In this document: positions 53,380-63,436 of the stretch, one piece after another
Position numbering within the stretch: position 1 is the first letter of the stretch
How the letters are laid out: each line of letters begins with the position of its first letter
NCBI RefSeq assembly: GCF_004359215.1
Contig: NC_090628.1
Coordinates: forward strand, 1,300,836-1,364,835
Direction: 5' to 3'
Length of the DNA stretch: 64,000 bases
DNA from: Bremia lactucae
Lineage: Eukaryota > Oomycota > Peronosporomycetes > Peronosporales > Peronosporaceae
Position numbers and translations under genes: made by a program
The notes under the pieces: model-generated
Database searches by the model: none
The model's input: the letters and a program-made list of their open reading frames with translations, nothing else
What the model was told of the DNA's origin: nothing

Positions 53380-54843
53380 CCCTTGAGAATCTATGTGCCT
53401 CATCACACAGATCTCAAGCTGATGCTCCCTCACGAGCTTCATGACGCGCCATCGAGTGGGCATCTGGGTCGTGGAAAGACATATTTAAAAGTGTCGAAAG
53501 AATTTTGGTGGCCACACCTATATCGATGGTTGGCAAACTATATTCGTTCTTGCGAATAGTTTCAGCGCATTAAGCCGCTCCATCCAGCAGTGCGCCATTG
53601 AAAATCCAACGGATTGTTGGAAGTCGGTAAGTTTGGAGTTCATGTTTGGCATGCCGCCCGACACAAGGGTCGGACGGGGCTCGTCATCCTTGTAGACAGA
53701 CTGGTGCATTTAGACCATGTAAAGCATTGATCATATGCAAGGAGGCAGCTTTCTTGTTCTAAATCATAAATACCGACTACACGGGATGCCCGCCTCCATA
53801 GTATCGAACCCGGATTCAGTTCTTACGTATGTTTTTGGCGTCATGTGTTTGAGCTGCAATGTAGCAAGCTTCACATGTCGACTGCAGATCATCTCCAGAC
53901 TGATTGCCAAACAGAACGTGCCGATTGGGTCGTAACGGATGTATTACGCACAATAGTGACTCCGAAAGAGCGGAGCAACAATTGTGTTCGCTATAAATAA
54001 TAGTGTTTCACGCCAGTACGGGTGTGACACTATTTTATATAAACGGACTGCCCCATCCTCGGACGCCAGCCTCGTGTGTGCGCAGACTGAGTCTTAGTGA
54101 GGGAGGGCCCCTCACTATACTCGGTGCAATGAAAAAAAGAGAGAGATAGTTTAAAAGCTTGCCCTCGTGACCCTGCCAGTTTCGCATTGGTAAAGATGTC
54201 AATAAGACTAAGTCCTATGACCGACTTCTCGACGGTGTCATAGGCGAGTTAATACAAAAAGCTTGCGCGAAGCCCAACGCTTTGTGGATGAGCGATTAGC
54301 CATCACATGAAAAGTCCGTGACGCGATGGCAAGCGCACAGGATAAACAAAAATAATGTGCTGACCGAAATGGTCGCAAAAACAATATATGCTCTAATGTT
54401 GGGGATAAAGTGATATCAAGTACTGCTACTCTACCTAAAAATGCAATCTCTGTACTACCTGAAGGTACTAAGAAATTTTTGCCGCGTTTCGTCGGGCCGT
54501 TTACGGTGGTCGAAGAGGTTGGAGACCTAAATTATAGGCTCACCCTTCCCCGTATATAAATATGCACGCCGTATTTTACGTGGAGCGTCTGAAACGGTTG
54601 GTTGATCCAGAAGGGATCACATACCCCCATCTGTTTGAGGAGACCGATGGTGACGCCGACTGTGAGTCGAGCGTCGATCTAGTGAGAGAGACAGGAATGG
54701 TGAGAAACTCTCAGCCGAATGACTCCTCCGACCATGATACGGACTTGGAGAGCGAGGGATATCACGCGCGTATCCCTCAGCATCAACTTGTTCAAAAGGT
54801 CCAGCCAAAGTTTCAGCCTTTGGTAACCCTGGCGTTCCTTTGA
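53380..54843 (+). pseudogene. GyB integrase
   Basis: The zinc-binding region reads SGHLGRGKTYLKVSKEFWWP (about 53456) and continues to the stop-interrupted Cys pair near 53560. The core is badly damaged. The C-terminal domain is near 54430-54640, with HAVFYVERLKRL at 54565-54600. An acidic tail is open to 54843. No chromodomain is visible. Confidence 0.7.
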
Positions 54844-55494
54844 GCGGACAACGTGAAGATCCGAAGTCAGTCACGAGACTTGATTTTCGAGATCCCCGAT
54901 CCGTCGTTCAGCAGCGCTTATTGACTGCGACTGAATGGAAGCGGATAGGCTACCGCGAGTAGGTGGGCGAAATCGCCGGTCCTATCGGGCGCCACCTACA
55001 CTGATGGATGCTACTGGGAACCAACGCTTCCTTGCTGAATAGTTGGTTGCCCACCGCTCCGTGCATCCGAATCATCCAATTCTCATCCAGTGAAGAGGAT
55101 ACCCAAAGAGGTTTGACTTTTGGGAACCGGACGACGCGTTGCGCGTCGACGTACCGGGCCTGGGGTGTCTGCCTATGAGAAGGAGCACAATTGTCTCTCC
55201 GCTAGTTCCGTAAAGACTAACAGGAGCGGCGTGATGAGTAGAAACGGGGAGGGGGTAAAGTACCGCCCATGATTTTTTTCACACGCAAGCGAGCAAAATT
55301 AACTCGCTGCGAGCGTTGTTTCGCCACATTGGAATGTGGCTGAAAGTGGCGCAGGAATTCCACTTCGTATTGGTCGGTTGATTCGTTTGAATGCAACACG
55401 ACCGGGATCGTGGAAACACGACCAAGTGATTTTCCCTGAGCCTTCTACGATCTATAGGTGCCATTAAAATTATGTGCATCTAGAGTAGCGCGCT
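54844..55494. other. Convergent region between GyB integrase and antisense ORF
   Basis: Weak coding-like stretches occur on both strands, but none has a recognisable motif. By analogy with GyA, the ends of pol and of the antisense ORF should lie here. Confidence 0.35.
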
Positions 55495-56155
55495 CTAGGA
55501 GCGACGCACTCGTTCCATCCAATTAAGACCATTCGAATGGAGGTCGCTCGGTAGTATACCACCAGTCCCATAGCCACGTTCAATGCGACTGGCTTTTGAC
55601 ACCGACTGGACACGCTCACGTGCCGTCGGTGAAGCTTTATGATCAGGCTCTTCTGCGTCAGACCCATTGTGAATGTTGGTCTGAACGGCAGGTGCTGTGA
55701 TTCTACCCAACTGAGAAGCAGCTGCGCCTTTATGAATAGCGTTCTCATGAATATTTGCTGCGCTAGCTAGCGCAGACGACGAGACAGTTGCTTTGTTGAT
55801 GTAAGGCAAGTTGACCTTCGCAACGTTGGGCGTCTTCATTATAAGAGCAACGGGTGAAGTTTGGATGGGCAATAAAGGACCATCATCCTTCCTCATTTGC
55901 TCGCTGGGCTCATCACTATTACGAAGTGATGGCAGCGGTGTCGACTCATTGTAATCAGCAATGAGCGACGGATCTATATCCTCACTGCGCAAGTGAAATG
56001 GATTGTTCAGCCCAGTTAACAACAGCAGCGTCTGTCGGCGATGTAACTGGGACACTTGGTGCCGGATGCGTTTTATCGCTGCGCGTGCGCTTCGTGCGTG
56101 GTTGCGTGGGTGTCTTTGCAGACGATCCATCAGCTTTGCCCCTTTTTGGTGGCAT
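55495..56155 (-). pseudogene. GyB antisense ORF
   Basis: It starts at the ATG at 56155 (MPPKRGKADGSSAKTPTQPR), 136 bp inside the 3' LTR. The first frame stops near 55982. A frameshift near 56000 leads into an open frame (LNNPFHLRSEDIDPSLIADY ... ALASAANIHENAIHKGAAAS) that ends at 55495. The product is basic at its N terminus, then Ser/Pro and acidic. I do not recognise it. It runs against pol, like the GyA antisense ORF, but has no obvious sequence similarity to it. Confidence 0.5.
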
Positions 56156-56291
56156 GTCAAGCGCCCGGGTAACTGCACACACTGGTCGCTAAAGAAGTAC
56201 TAAAGCAGCGCGACGTAAGCGGCTCGCTGTTTATCTTTCCTTCCGTTGACGATCTTACAAAATGTAAATTCGTTCTTAGAAAGGGGGGTGG

Positions 56292-56604
56292 TGTAACGGG
56301 CTAAAGTTGCCCTATGTTACACAAACCCGTTAAGTTCACGTTATGTACTTAACGGGATGGTCAATTACTTCATGTGAGTACTTAGACCTGCCACCTGGGT
56401 GTGATGCACAAAGTGATCCACCCTTGTATATGTGATGCGCGTAGGTGTATTAACATTGGAAGGGATGACGGCTTGCTTCATCCGATATCCGAGGTATTCA
56501 TAATGATACGCTCGCAACGTAGGGTTGTACATCTACAGAGGTGGCATCCACTTATTATTTAAAAGCAATTTATTTAATTCGATTAAATATAAATCAGTCT
56601 TAAC
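56292..56604 (+). repeat. 3' LTR of GyB, first part only
   Basis: It starts TGTAACGGGCTAAAG after the purine tract AAAGGGGGGTGG. It aligns with 49032-49345, then stops at AAATCAGTCTTA, where foreign sequence begins. Its stem CCCGTTAAGT/ACTTAACGGG is perfect although the bases differ from the other copies. Confidence 0.75.
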
Positions 56605-56858
56605 TTAGTGAACACGCTAGACAAACGCTGCAACTTATAGCGTTCACCGAATACGGTCCGTTTCTCGAACCGTTCACGGAAAGCATTTATCATGTCAAGC
56701 CAGACCTCACCGCCTATGCTTTGCACATTCTGTACAAAAAAGGCTGTCCAAGCTTGAAACAAAGGTTTGACATCCTTTGCCCACTTAGAAGAGTACCCAC
56801 CGCTGACGGAAAAAGGCATTGATGAAGGATTTCGTCTCAATTTAGCAAATAATTGCAT
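56605..56858 (-). pseudogene. Fragment of a Gypsy antisense ORF (QAW domain)
   Basis: The minus-strand frame from the ATG at 56858 contains PLFQAWTAFFVQNVQSIGGE followed by VWLDMINAFRERFE. This aligns with the C-terminal part of the GyA antisense ORF (LLMQAWNAFIRNVKDIERDA) and with 28017-28110. The frame enters the GyB LTR at 56604, so the fragment was joined there by a rearrangement. Confidence 0.5.
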
Positions 56859-57055
56859 GTTTCTTAAACTACATTGTGCTTTTTGTAAGCCGTTTACGGT
56901 ATCCCAAGTGCTGCTCAGTTGCTATGTTGTAGCTTAAAGCTTCTATGGTAAATGGGGTTTCCTTGGCTAACCGACGGCAAAAAGTAATTACCAAGAACTT
57001 CTCGCCCATTTGGCCTGCCCTGTTGCTACACCTAACTGAAAAAAGCTTTTCAAAA

Positions 57056-57130
57056 GGTTTAATTATATCAAATACCGCTTTCTTCTTAAAAACATTGTAA
57101 GAAGAAAGCGGTATTTAATATAATTAAACC
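57056..57130. repeat. 31-bp hairpin stem
   Basis: Stems 57056-57068/57118-57130 and 57070-57087/57099-57116 are both perfect, separated by one mismatched pair, around an 11-base loop. Confidence 0.93.
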
Positions 57131-57183
57131 GAATTATCTCGGGACGGGACTCAGCGGAACAACTAAATTATTTAGGGGTGGGC

Positions 57184-57600
57184 GATTTTTATTAGATAAT
57201 ATGTTTTTTATTTTTAAATTTGAATAAATATTATTTTCAATATTTAAGCATACTAAATTTATTTTTTTAAAATAACTTAATTCTTTAATTAAATAAAAAT
57301 TATCATCACCATAAATTAGTATTTCTCCTTGAGGTTATCATTTGAGATTTTAATGGAAATTATAAATTTATTATGAAAAAAGGGGATTGATGAAAAATCA
57401 ATCCTTAAATCGCCCCTTCAAAAATTTGTTGAAAACGTGTTGGAATAAATTTAAATTTTATACGTGTATAAATATATAAATAACTTAAACCTATTATTAA
57501 AATTAAAGAAGCGTTGGTAAAAATAAAAGGTATTTGAAAAATAGGTAAAATTTCAAATTGTTCTAAAAGGCCAAACATAAAAATTTCGACCATATGGAAG
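57184..57600 (-). other. Nuclear insertion of mitochondrial DNA (NUMT) with partial atp6
   Basis: This stretch is far more AT-rich than its surroundings. The minus-strand frame 57593-57405 encodes 62 residues that look like the start of mitochondrial ATP synthase subunit a: FGLLEQFEILPIFQIPFIFT, then a membrane helix (ASLILIIGLSYLYIY), then FIPTRFQQIFEGA where atp6 has PTR(W)QS. A second AT-rich open stretch on the same strand (about 57325-57184) begins GEILIYGDDNFYLIKELSYF. I do not recognise it. The boundaries are approximate. Confidence 0.7.
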
Positions 57601-57673
57601 ATTTGAAAACCTAAATTTTGTCACCCGAACGCCTGCAAGATGCATTCTGTCTTGCATTTAATTGATACAACAC

Positions 57674-57719
57674 ATCAAGTTCCCCGAAAACATTTTGTAT
57701 TGTTTTCGGGGAACTTGAT
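57674..57719. repeat. 19-bp perfect hairpin
   Basis: Arms 57674-57692 and 57701-57719 pair without mismatch around an 8-base loop. Confidence 0.93.
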
Positions 57720-58053
57720 ATGATAAGATCTATAATACGATCAGAAGCGTTGATTCACAAACTCCGGCCCGTGAGCGATATTGGTTTTGAGTTAAACCGA
57801 TAATGGTACTTATAGACCAAAATGACACTATTTTGGGGTGGTGTCACACAATTTTTTCCAAAGGAAAGAAGTATATTTTTGTTTTTTTCATAATCTCTTT
57901 AAAGCAAATATCAGGAATTTCATTATCCTTTGAACCTATGTAGCCGAGACATTTGGTACGGATGTTGCTAGTCTGAAGCACAGTCGCCTTAAGAGCGTAC
58001 ATATGGGCAAGAGTCACGTAGCTCGAAGCCATTCTCTTAGAAGTCATTGGCAG
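57720..58053. other. Unassigned sequence
   Basis: No recognisable gene. A 67-codon minus-strand frame at 57844-58047 has no known motif. Confidence 0.3.
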
Positions 58054-58222
58054 TGTAGGCGGGTGTAACTATAGCAGCCACGCTCTACTTACGAGCACAC
58101 CTTTAGGCACAGTGAGGTGTTTGGTGGGCGCCTGAGCGACCTTACCCAAAAATGTAAGTACCTTATTACAAGTGTCGTCACGGAAGCGGTAATCCGGCTT
58201 AACATGCGCACTGAGTCGGGCG
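58054..58222 (-). repeat. GyB LTR fragment, 3' end, reverse orientation
   Basis: On the minus strand it matches the last 170 bp of GyB LTRs (CGGATTACCGCTTCCGTGAC ... CCCGCCTACA). Together with 56292-56604 it could be the rest of the broken GyB 3' LTR, but it is inverted. Confidence 0.7.
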
Positions 58223-58587
58223 ATGACGGTGACTTGGACCAGTCACCTACAATGGTGTAGCAGGTGACTTGTCACCGTCACCTGCAATGTCATCGACAGA
58301 TGAAATGGTCCAGTCACCTCCAATGGAAGTAGGAGTGACGTATTCCCCACAGTAGACTCATTAGCATCTATCAGCTGCACTGATCCGTGCAGCTACCAGC
58401 TTTGCGGCCTCACGGGCCACGCGCACAGATTTATTTGTCGCCATGTTGATTTTGGTCAAAATTAATAATGCAAATAAAGTCTGTATTTTGACTAAAACGA
58501 ATAATGCAAAATTACAGGGAAATACGTAATTTAATTTGTTGTCACCCTTCATCAGTCACTATAGTGGCTGTTGGTTAACGGGGGGGC
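58223..58587 (+). mobile_element. 3' internal end of a Gypsy element (family GyD)
   Basis: Non-pol tail leading to the purine tract TTAACGGGGGGG and the LTR at 58588. It contains hairpins built on GGTGACTGG/CCAGTCACC-type words and an antisense ORF start at 58444. Confidence 0.7.
58361..58444 (-). pseudogene. GyD antisense ORF, N-terminal part
   Basis: From the ATG at 58444 it reads MATNKSVRVAREAAKLVAAR and stops after 27 codons at 58361. Ala-rich and basic, it recalls the Ala-rich start of the GyA antisense ORF. Protein-like sequence continues in another frame (SSVDDIAGDGDKSPATP). The ATG lies 143 bp inside the 3' LTR. Confidence 0.4.
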
Positions 58588-59079
58588 TGTAACGGGGTGT
58601 CCCGTAACATAAGTATTATTTCGTATAAGAGGAATAAGAAATATGTTTTCCTATGAGAGGAAATAAATAAAGAACAAAATTACTTTCCTTGATAATTTTG
58701 ACTTAAAACGTTCCAATCTTACCAAATTTGAAAACATTGATGCAATAAGACACTAGCTCTTTTGATTGGTTGATTTTAGCCTAATCCAATCCCGCCAATC
58801 GATAAAAGACACGATTGTGCAATGCGGAAGGAGGCGCCAAACTTAGTTTGCTATTAAGATAATAAGTTCAGTAGTAGATAGAAGATCGTTACGTAGGAAA
58901 CTAAATATATTATTACAATTGTACTTTTCTCTATTCTAAAGCCTTAGTCTAGACTTTTAAGCTAAAGACCTCAGCTTCATAAGAAACCTTCCTCTGTACC
59001 TTTGTGTACGTGAAGTTTCGAGGCACCTCACCTATAACTGTAATCAGTGTTATGTTAAAAGTAGTACTGCCCTGTTACA
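58588..59079 (+). repeat. 3' LTR of GyD
   Basis: It starts TGTAACGGGG and ends CCCTGTTACA, 492 bp. It differs from the GyA LTR in the middle but shares the ends and the CTTCCTCTGTAC...GTGTACGTG region. Confidence 0.8.
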
Positions 59080-59618
59080 CCCTTGGACATGGGGTACGTC
59101 TTCATCTTAAACACCCAAAATAAGTGATTCGACCCGTCGAAGCGCTCCATATTGAACGTGTTGTCCAAACTTGGGCTCATAGCCTTTTAATAAGAAGAAT
59201 TAGACGAAAACGACTTCAAGTCAAAGATGCAACACTTAAAGTGAATTAGTTTAAGGTCCTTAGTTTGCAAACTGCTTGCTACTCCTAAGCCTAACTCTAG
59301 TAACTTAACAATGGCTCAACACATCTCAATGAATATTATTGGCCAATCCCAGTATGGATCATATACTTATCATACTTCTATCCTGGTCTTAAACAACCGT
59401 TGTGACAATTATATCAGTTTTAATGTAAGCCCTAGAAACAATAAAAAACATGGCGGAGAACGTAACTCGGTGGGGCGAAGCCTGGTTAACCCCAAACGCC
59501 AGTAACCGGTTTCAACTTTTCCATTGTGGGAAACCCGCGCCAAGATGTGGCACGCCTGCCCACATACTAACCACTTGAGCTTCAATGCGATTACCATCGC
59601 AATATCTTTTTAATGCAT
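59080..59618. other. Unassigned sequence
   Basis: No supported gene or repeat. Short frames only. Confidence 0.3.
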
Positions 59619-59870
59619 TCACGCAAGACAAGTATGTACACATGCACGGAATGCATCATCTTCGGTAGTAATTTCACCAGCTGCGCATGCTTCAAATGGC
59701 TCACCCTTCCCCGCGAACAGCCCATCCAGCAGCAGCCAAAATGACTCCCCCCGAGTACAATTTTCACCGCTCTCATGCCCCAGCCACTGTGCAACAGGCG
59801 TAAGCAATGATAACCCATCACCAACTTGAGGCGCACCATTGAGCAAGGCAAGTGAATTAATCAACCACAT
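59619..59870 (-). CDS. Unrecognised ORF, 83 codons
   Basis: The frame from ATG 59870 contains LSLLTPVAQWLGHESGENCT and KGEPFEACAAGEITTEDDAF. The residue composition is that of a soluble, structured protein, unlike the random frames around it. Similar-looking peptide (ILARVSHNGKVETGYW) follows in another frame at about 59560-59510. It may be a captured host gene fragment or a transposon ORF. I cannot name it. Confidence 0.3.
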   Translation of the reverse strand: MWLINSLALLNGAPQVGDGLSLLTPVAQWLGHESGENCTRGESFWLLLDGLFAGKGEPFEACAAGEITTEDDAFRACVHTCLA

Positions 59871-60043
59871 TGCAGCTCAGATAAAAGGTTGTCTATATTA
59901 ATGATACAAGAGTTTTCTTATCTATATGGCTAACTGTATGTACTATGCTGTACTATTTTTAAGTACTTTTTGTCTGGAAACCATAGTCTTTCCAGAAAAT
60001 TTCTTAATAAGTTGGGAGTCTGAAATTACTTAAGCGAAAGTAT

Positions 60044-60514
60044 TGTAGCGGAGCTGCCTCGCTCCTAAAGTCAGAGGAAGACTTTCAGACTCAGAAAGTC
60101 ACTTAGTTCTATTGAACTAATGGGTTTAACATTTCAGGGAGTCGTACAAGCTATTAAAGCTTAGGGAATCCTAGTTCAAGGGATTCAGGGGTTCGTAGAA
60201 CCAAGTGGCAACTAGTGCCCAAGAGCAAATACCTTACAAAGGCTTCTATCTCTTACAGCCAATGCGCAAGCATTAGGAAGGCACTTAACGCTTTAAGATC
60301 AAAAGGGGAACTGAACTTTATTTAATTATTTAAATCTAAAAACCTTACCCTAGCTAATTAGAATAGATTCTGGCCGCCAGTTTATATCTGGCGGCGACCA
60401 CATTTATTACTCATAATAAATGGGATTTAAGTAACTAACTATTTTAGAATTAGATAATAGGGTTAAAAAAATGTACCACAACAACGGTTCTCCAACCGAT
60501 GTGTGCCCCATTAC
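60044..60514 (-). repeat. GyC LTR, second copy
   Basis: It matches 48492-48978 over its length with moderate divergence. The inner end is next to a run of C (purines on the minus strand), as expected for a polypurine tract and 3' LTR in reverse orientation. Confidence 0.7.
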
Positions 60515-60626
60515 CCCCCCCCCCATCAGACTGTTGACACCGAGTGACAACATTCGCTACATTTCATCTTTGAGGTTGGAACCTAAACAGCTAACCGTTT
60601 GGTTGTGTTTTCAATTCCTTTGTCTA

Positions 60627-61330
60627 ATGACAATCAAGCGTGAGTCACAGACTCTGAGCACCTTCCTCGACGATGAGGGAACGGTGGACTTTAAAAGTCA
60701 CTCTCAATCAGAGGAGGAGGAAAAAGAGCGGCGTTCGCTCACGCCTTCTCCTCCGGACGAACGTCGGCGAGCCCCGAATCCGTTTCCAGAAATGGTGCCG
60801 CTGATGTCTTAACTGCATTGAGCAGGACACGGGACCCTGAGTCCAACATCATTACGAATCCGCTCGATGAAGAGCAATAGCAGATAATCCTCATAGAGGA
60901 AAGAGCTCGTCGTCGAGCTGCCGAAATACGGAAAAGCTAAGGCTCATAGTGAATATAGATTCACTCCGCTTAGTGCGGACGAGCGCCTCAAAGAGATAGC
61001 GGGTCATAGCTTAGCCATCTGGATCTGTGCTGACCCAGCGAGGACGCCGGAGGAGATCGCTGCTCGCGACGCTCTTCATGAGCAATACCTTACGCCGAAG
61101 GTAATGACGCGAAGCCAGTATCTGACGCGTTTACGTGAACAAGCCCGTGGGGCTTCGGTGACCACCATGAGGGAAATTCCGATCGTTTTGTTTCCAAACG
61201 AAACAAGGAGTGAATTAAAGTCTCATTTGAGAACAGGGTCTACCGGGCCCGCCGACTTCGTAATATTTGGAATATCAGAGAGTCTGCGGTGTGGAACAGA
61301 AGCTTCGCTTCGATTTCGCTAAGCTTAAGG
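60627..61330 (+). pseudogene. Gypsy-associated ORF in the left arm
   Basis: It starts at the ATG at 60627, 112 bp inside the GyC LTR and antisense to that LTR's direction. The N terminus is acidic, Ser and Arg-rich (SQSEEEEKERRSLTPSPPDE). After stops, the frame continues with RTPEEIAARDALHEQYL and MTRSQYLTRLREQARGASVT and on to FDFAKLKAKGQL near 61315. The last motif is related to 21250 (FDFAKLNAKGHV). I do not know its function. It may be a gag-like or accessory protein. Confidence 0.5.
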
Positions 61331-61390
61331 CCAAAGGCCAACTATGTTCGGCATTGATGGCACAAAACGAAGAAAGGCCTAGCCGATATT

Positions 61391-61790
61391 TTGGTGCTTT
61401 GTTTGACCGACCCAGTGTTCTACGTTGGCTTGCTTAAAATGCCATATCGGGACCCTTCCTACGTGGACTTGAAGGCGCTTGCGACGAGACAGGCGGTCGT
61501 GCCGCAGATTGCTGCATCCCCACCAGGATGTCCAGCTGGCCCTCTAAACGTAGCTGCTGACGCTCCGGCGTTGAAAGACGGTCCCGAACCGCCTCAAAAT
61601 AGCTTTCAGCCCGATCAAGGACCTCACGAGGAATTTGCACCTCGTGCTGTAGAGCATCAAAAACTTCCGCCCAAATTTCTGCTCCCTCCGGCGCTGCTTG
61701 ATCCGCGGGGGAACCTTCAGTTTCATGTGGAGAAACTTTTGAAGCGACGTCGTCGTAAGGGTCAATACCAGTATCTAGTGAAGCGGCTAG
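61391..61790 (+). pseudogene. Integrase C terminus and chromodomain
   Basis: Plus frame: DPVFYVGLLKMPYRDPSYVD (integrase end), a Pro-rich linker, then FHVEKLLKRRRRKGQYQYLV (chromodomain, about 61718-61778). It is the counterpart of the chromodomain at 21484-21723. The frame then runs into the right arm of the inverted repeat, so the end of the chromodomain is lost. Confidence 0.75.
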
Positions 61791-62039
61791 AGACCGTCTT
61801 TCACGCCGGAGGTCAGCACCTACGGCAAGAGGGCCAGCACGACATCACGGTGGGGAGCACCAAGCTCAGAGCCAACTCGCGTCAAAAGCGCCTTCAACCA
61901 CTAGAAGGGGAACGAGATGGCACTATAACCAAGCCAACGTAGAACAATGGGACGATCAAACAAAGCACCAAAATATCGGCTAGGCCTTTCTTCGTTTTGT
62001 GCCATAAATGCCGAACATAATTGGCCTTTGGCCTTAAGC

Positions 62040-62748
62040 TTAGCGAAATCGAAGCGAAGCTTCTGTTCCACACCGCAGACTCTCTGATATTCCAAATATT
62101 ACGAAGTCGGCGGGCCCGGTAGACCCTGTTCTCAAATGAGACTTTAATTCACTCCTTGTTTCGTTTGGAAACAAAACGATCGGAATTTCCCTCATGGTGG
62201 TCACCGAAGCCCCACGGGCTTGTTCACGCAAACGCGTCAGATACTGGCTTCGCGTCATTACCTTTGTCGTAAGGTATTGCTCATGAAGAGCGTCGCGGGC
62301 AGCGATCTCCTCCGGCGTCCTCACCGGGTCATCAGAGATCTGGCACCGGAGATCCACATGCCCAAGCTGTGACCCGCTATCTCTTCGAGACGCTCGTCCG
62401 CACTAAGCGGAGTGAATCTATATTTACTATGAGCTGTAGCTTTCGCTGTCTCAGCAGCCCGACGACGAGCTCTTTCTTCTATGAGGATTATCCGCTCTTA
62501 CTCTTCATCGAGCGGATTCGTAATGATGTTGGACTCAGAGATCCGTGTCCTGCTCAATGCAGTTAATATATCAGCGGCACCACGTTCTGGGAACGGATTC
62601 GGGGCCGCCGACGTTCATCCGGAGGAGAAGGCGTGAGAGAGTGACGCTCTTTCTCCTCCTCTGATGATGAAGAGTGACTTTCAAAGTCCACCATTCTCTC
62701 ATCGTCGAGGAAGGTGCTAAGAGTCTATGACTCACGTTTGGCTGTCAT
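62040..62748 (-). pseudogene. Gypsy-associated ORF in the right arm
   Basis: The mirror copy of 60627-61330. The ATG at 62748 lies 111 bp from the GyB LTR and gives MTAKRES before a stop. The open part 62357-62040 contains RTPEEIAARDALHEQYL and MTRSQYLTRLREQARGASVT, identical to the left arm in that stretch. Confidence 0.5.
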
Positions 62749-62859
62749 AAGACAAAGGAATAAAAAACACAACCGAACGGTTAGCTGTTTAGGTTCCAAC
62801 CTCAAAGAGAAAATGAAGCGAATGTTGTCACTCGGTGACAACAGTCTGATGGGGGAGGG

Positions 62860-63380
62860 TGTAACGGGATAAAGTTGCCTTAACGTTACACAGTCCCCGT
62901 TAAGTATACTTGGTGTACTTAAGGGGATGGTCAATTGCTAAATTAAAGTAATTAGACCCAGCATTCGGGTGTGATTTACATATTTGACCAACCCTTGTAA
63001 ATGTGATGCACGTAGGGTGCATTCACATTAGGAGCGATGACGGCTAGTGTCATCCGTTACGCGAGGAATCTAAAAAGATACGCTCGCAATACATAATAAG
63101 TGTTATCTATAGAGATGACATTTTGATTGGAAAAAATAGGTATTTATATTTAATGCGATTAAATATAAATTAGTCTGAAAACTACTTTCTTCTTGGTAAG
63201 TTCGTACGACGAGCGGTATTACCGCTCCCGTGACGACACTTAACCAAAGTACTAAGTGCGTTGGGTGAGGTCGCTAACGCGCCCACCACAACTACCTCAC
63301 TGCACGCAAGAGAAGCTAGTTAAACCGCTAGGGTGTGCATCTAAGTTGAGCGTGGCCGCATTACGACGTGCCCGCCTACA
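62860..63380 (+). repeat. GyB LTR, second copy of the locus
   Basis: I see no difference from 49032-49552 (offset 13,828). Confidence 0.9.
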
Positions 63381-63436
63381 TTTTGTAGCACTTGAAATCC
63401 TTCCCACGACCCGCATTTCTGCGTGTGTACGTGAGG

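Larger units (their letters stand above)
49032..56604 (+). mobile_element. Gypsy element GyB, decayed
   Basis: The 5' LTR is at 49032-49552, followed by gag, protease, reverse transcriptase, RNase H, integrase, an antisense ORF, a purine tract and a partial 3' LTR from 56292. The two LTRs differ strongly, so the element is old. A SINE is inserted in the protease region. The element's start is repeated without visible change at 62860-64000. Confidence 0.8.
60515..62859. repeat. 2.3-kb inverted repeat between two different LTRs
   Basis: The left arm, about 60515-61592, and the right arm, about 61795-62859, are reverse complements with scattered differences. A spacer of about 200 bp contains a plus-strand chromodomain. 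The outer ends are the sequences found joined directly at 48979-49031. The left flank is a GyC LTR and the right flank a GyB LTR. Confidence 0.88.

Noticed and set aside
55495..56155. A host gene or secreted effector on the minus strand
   Set aside because: No signal peptide or RXLR-type motif is visible. Its start 136 bp inside a Gypsy LTR fits the antisense ORF pattern better.
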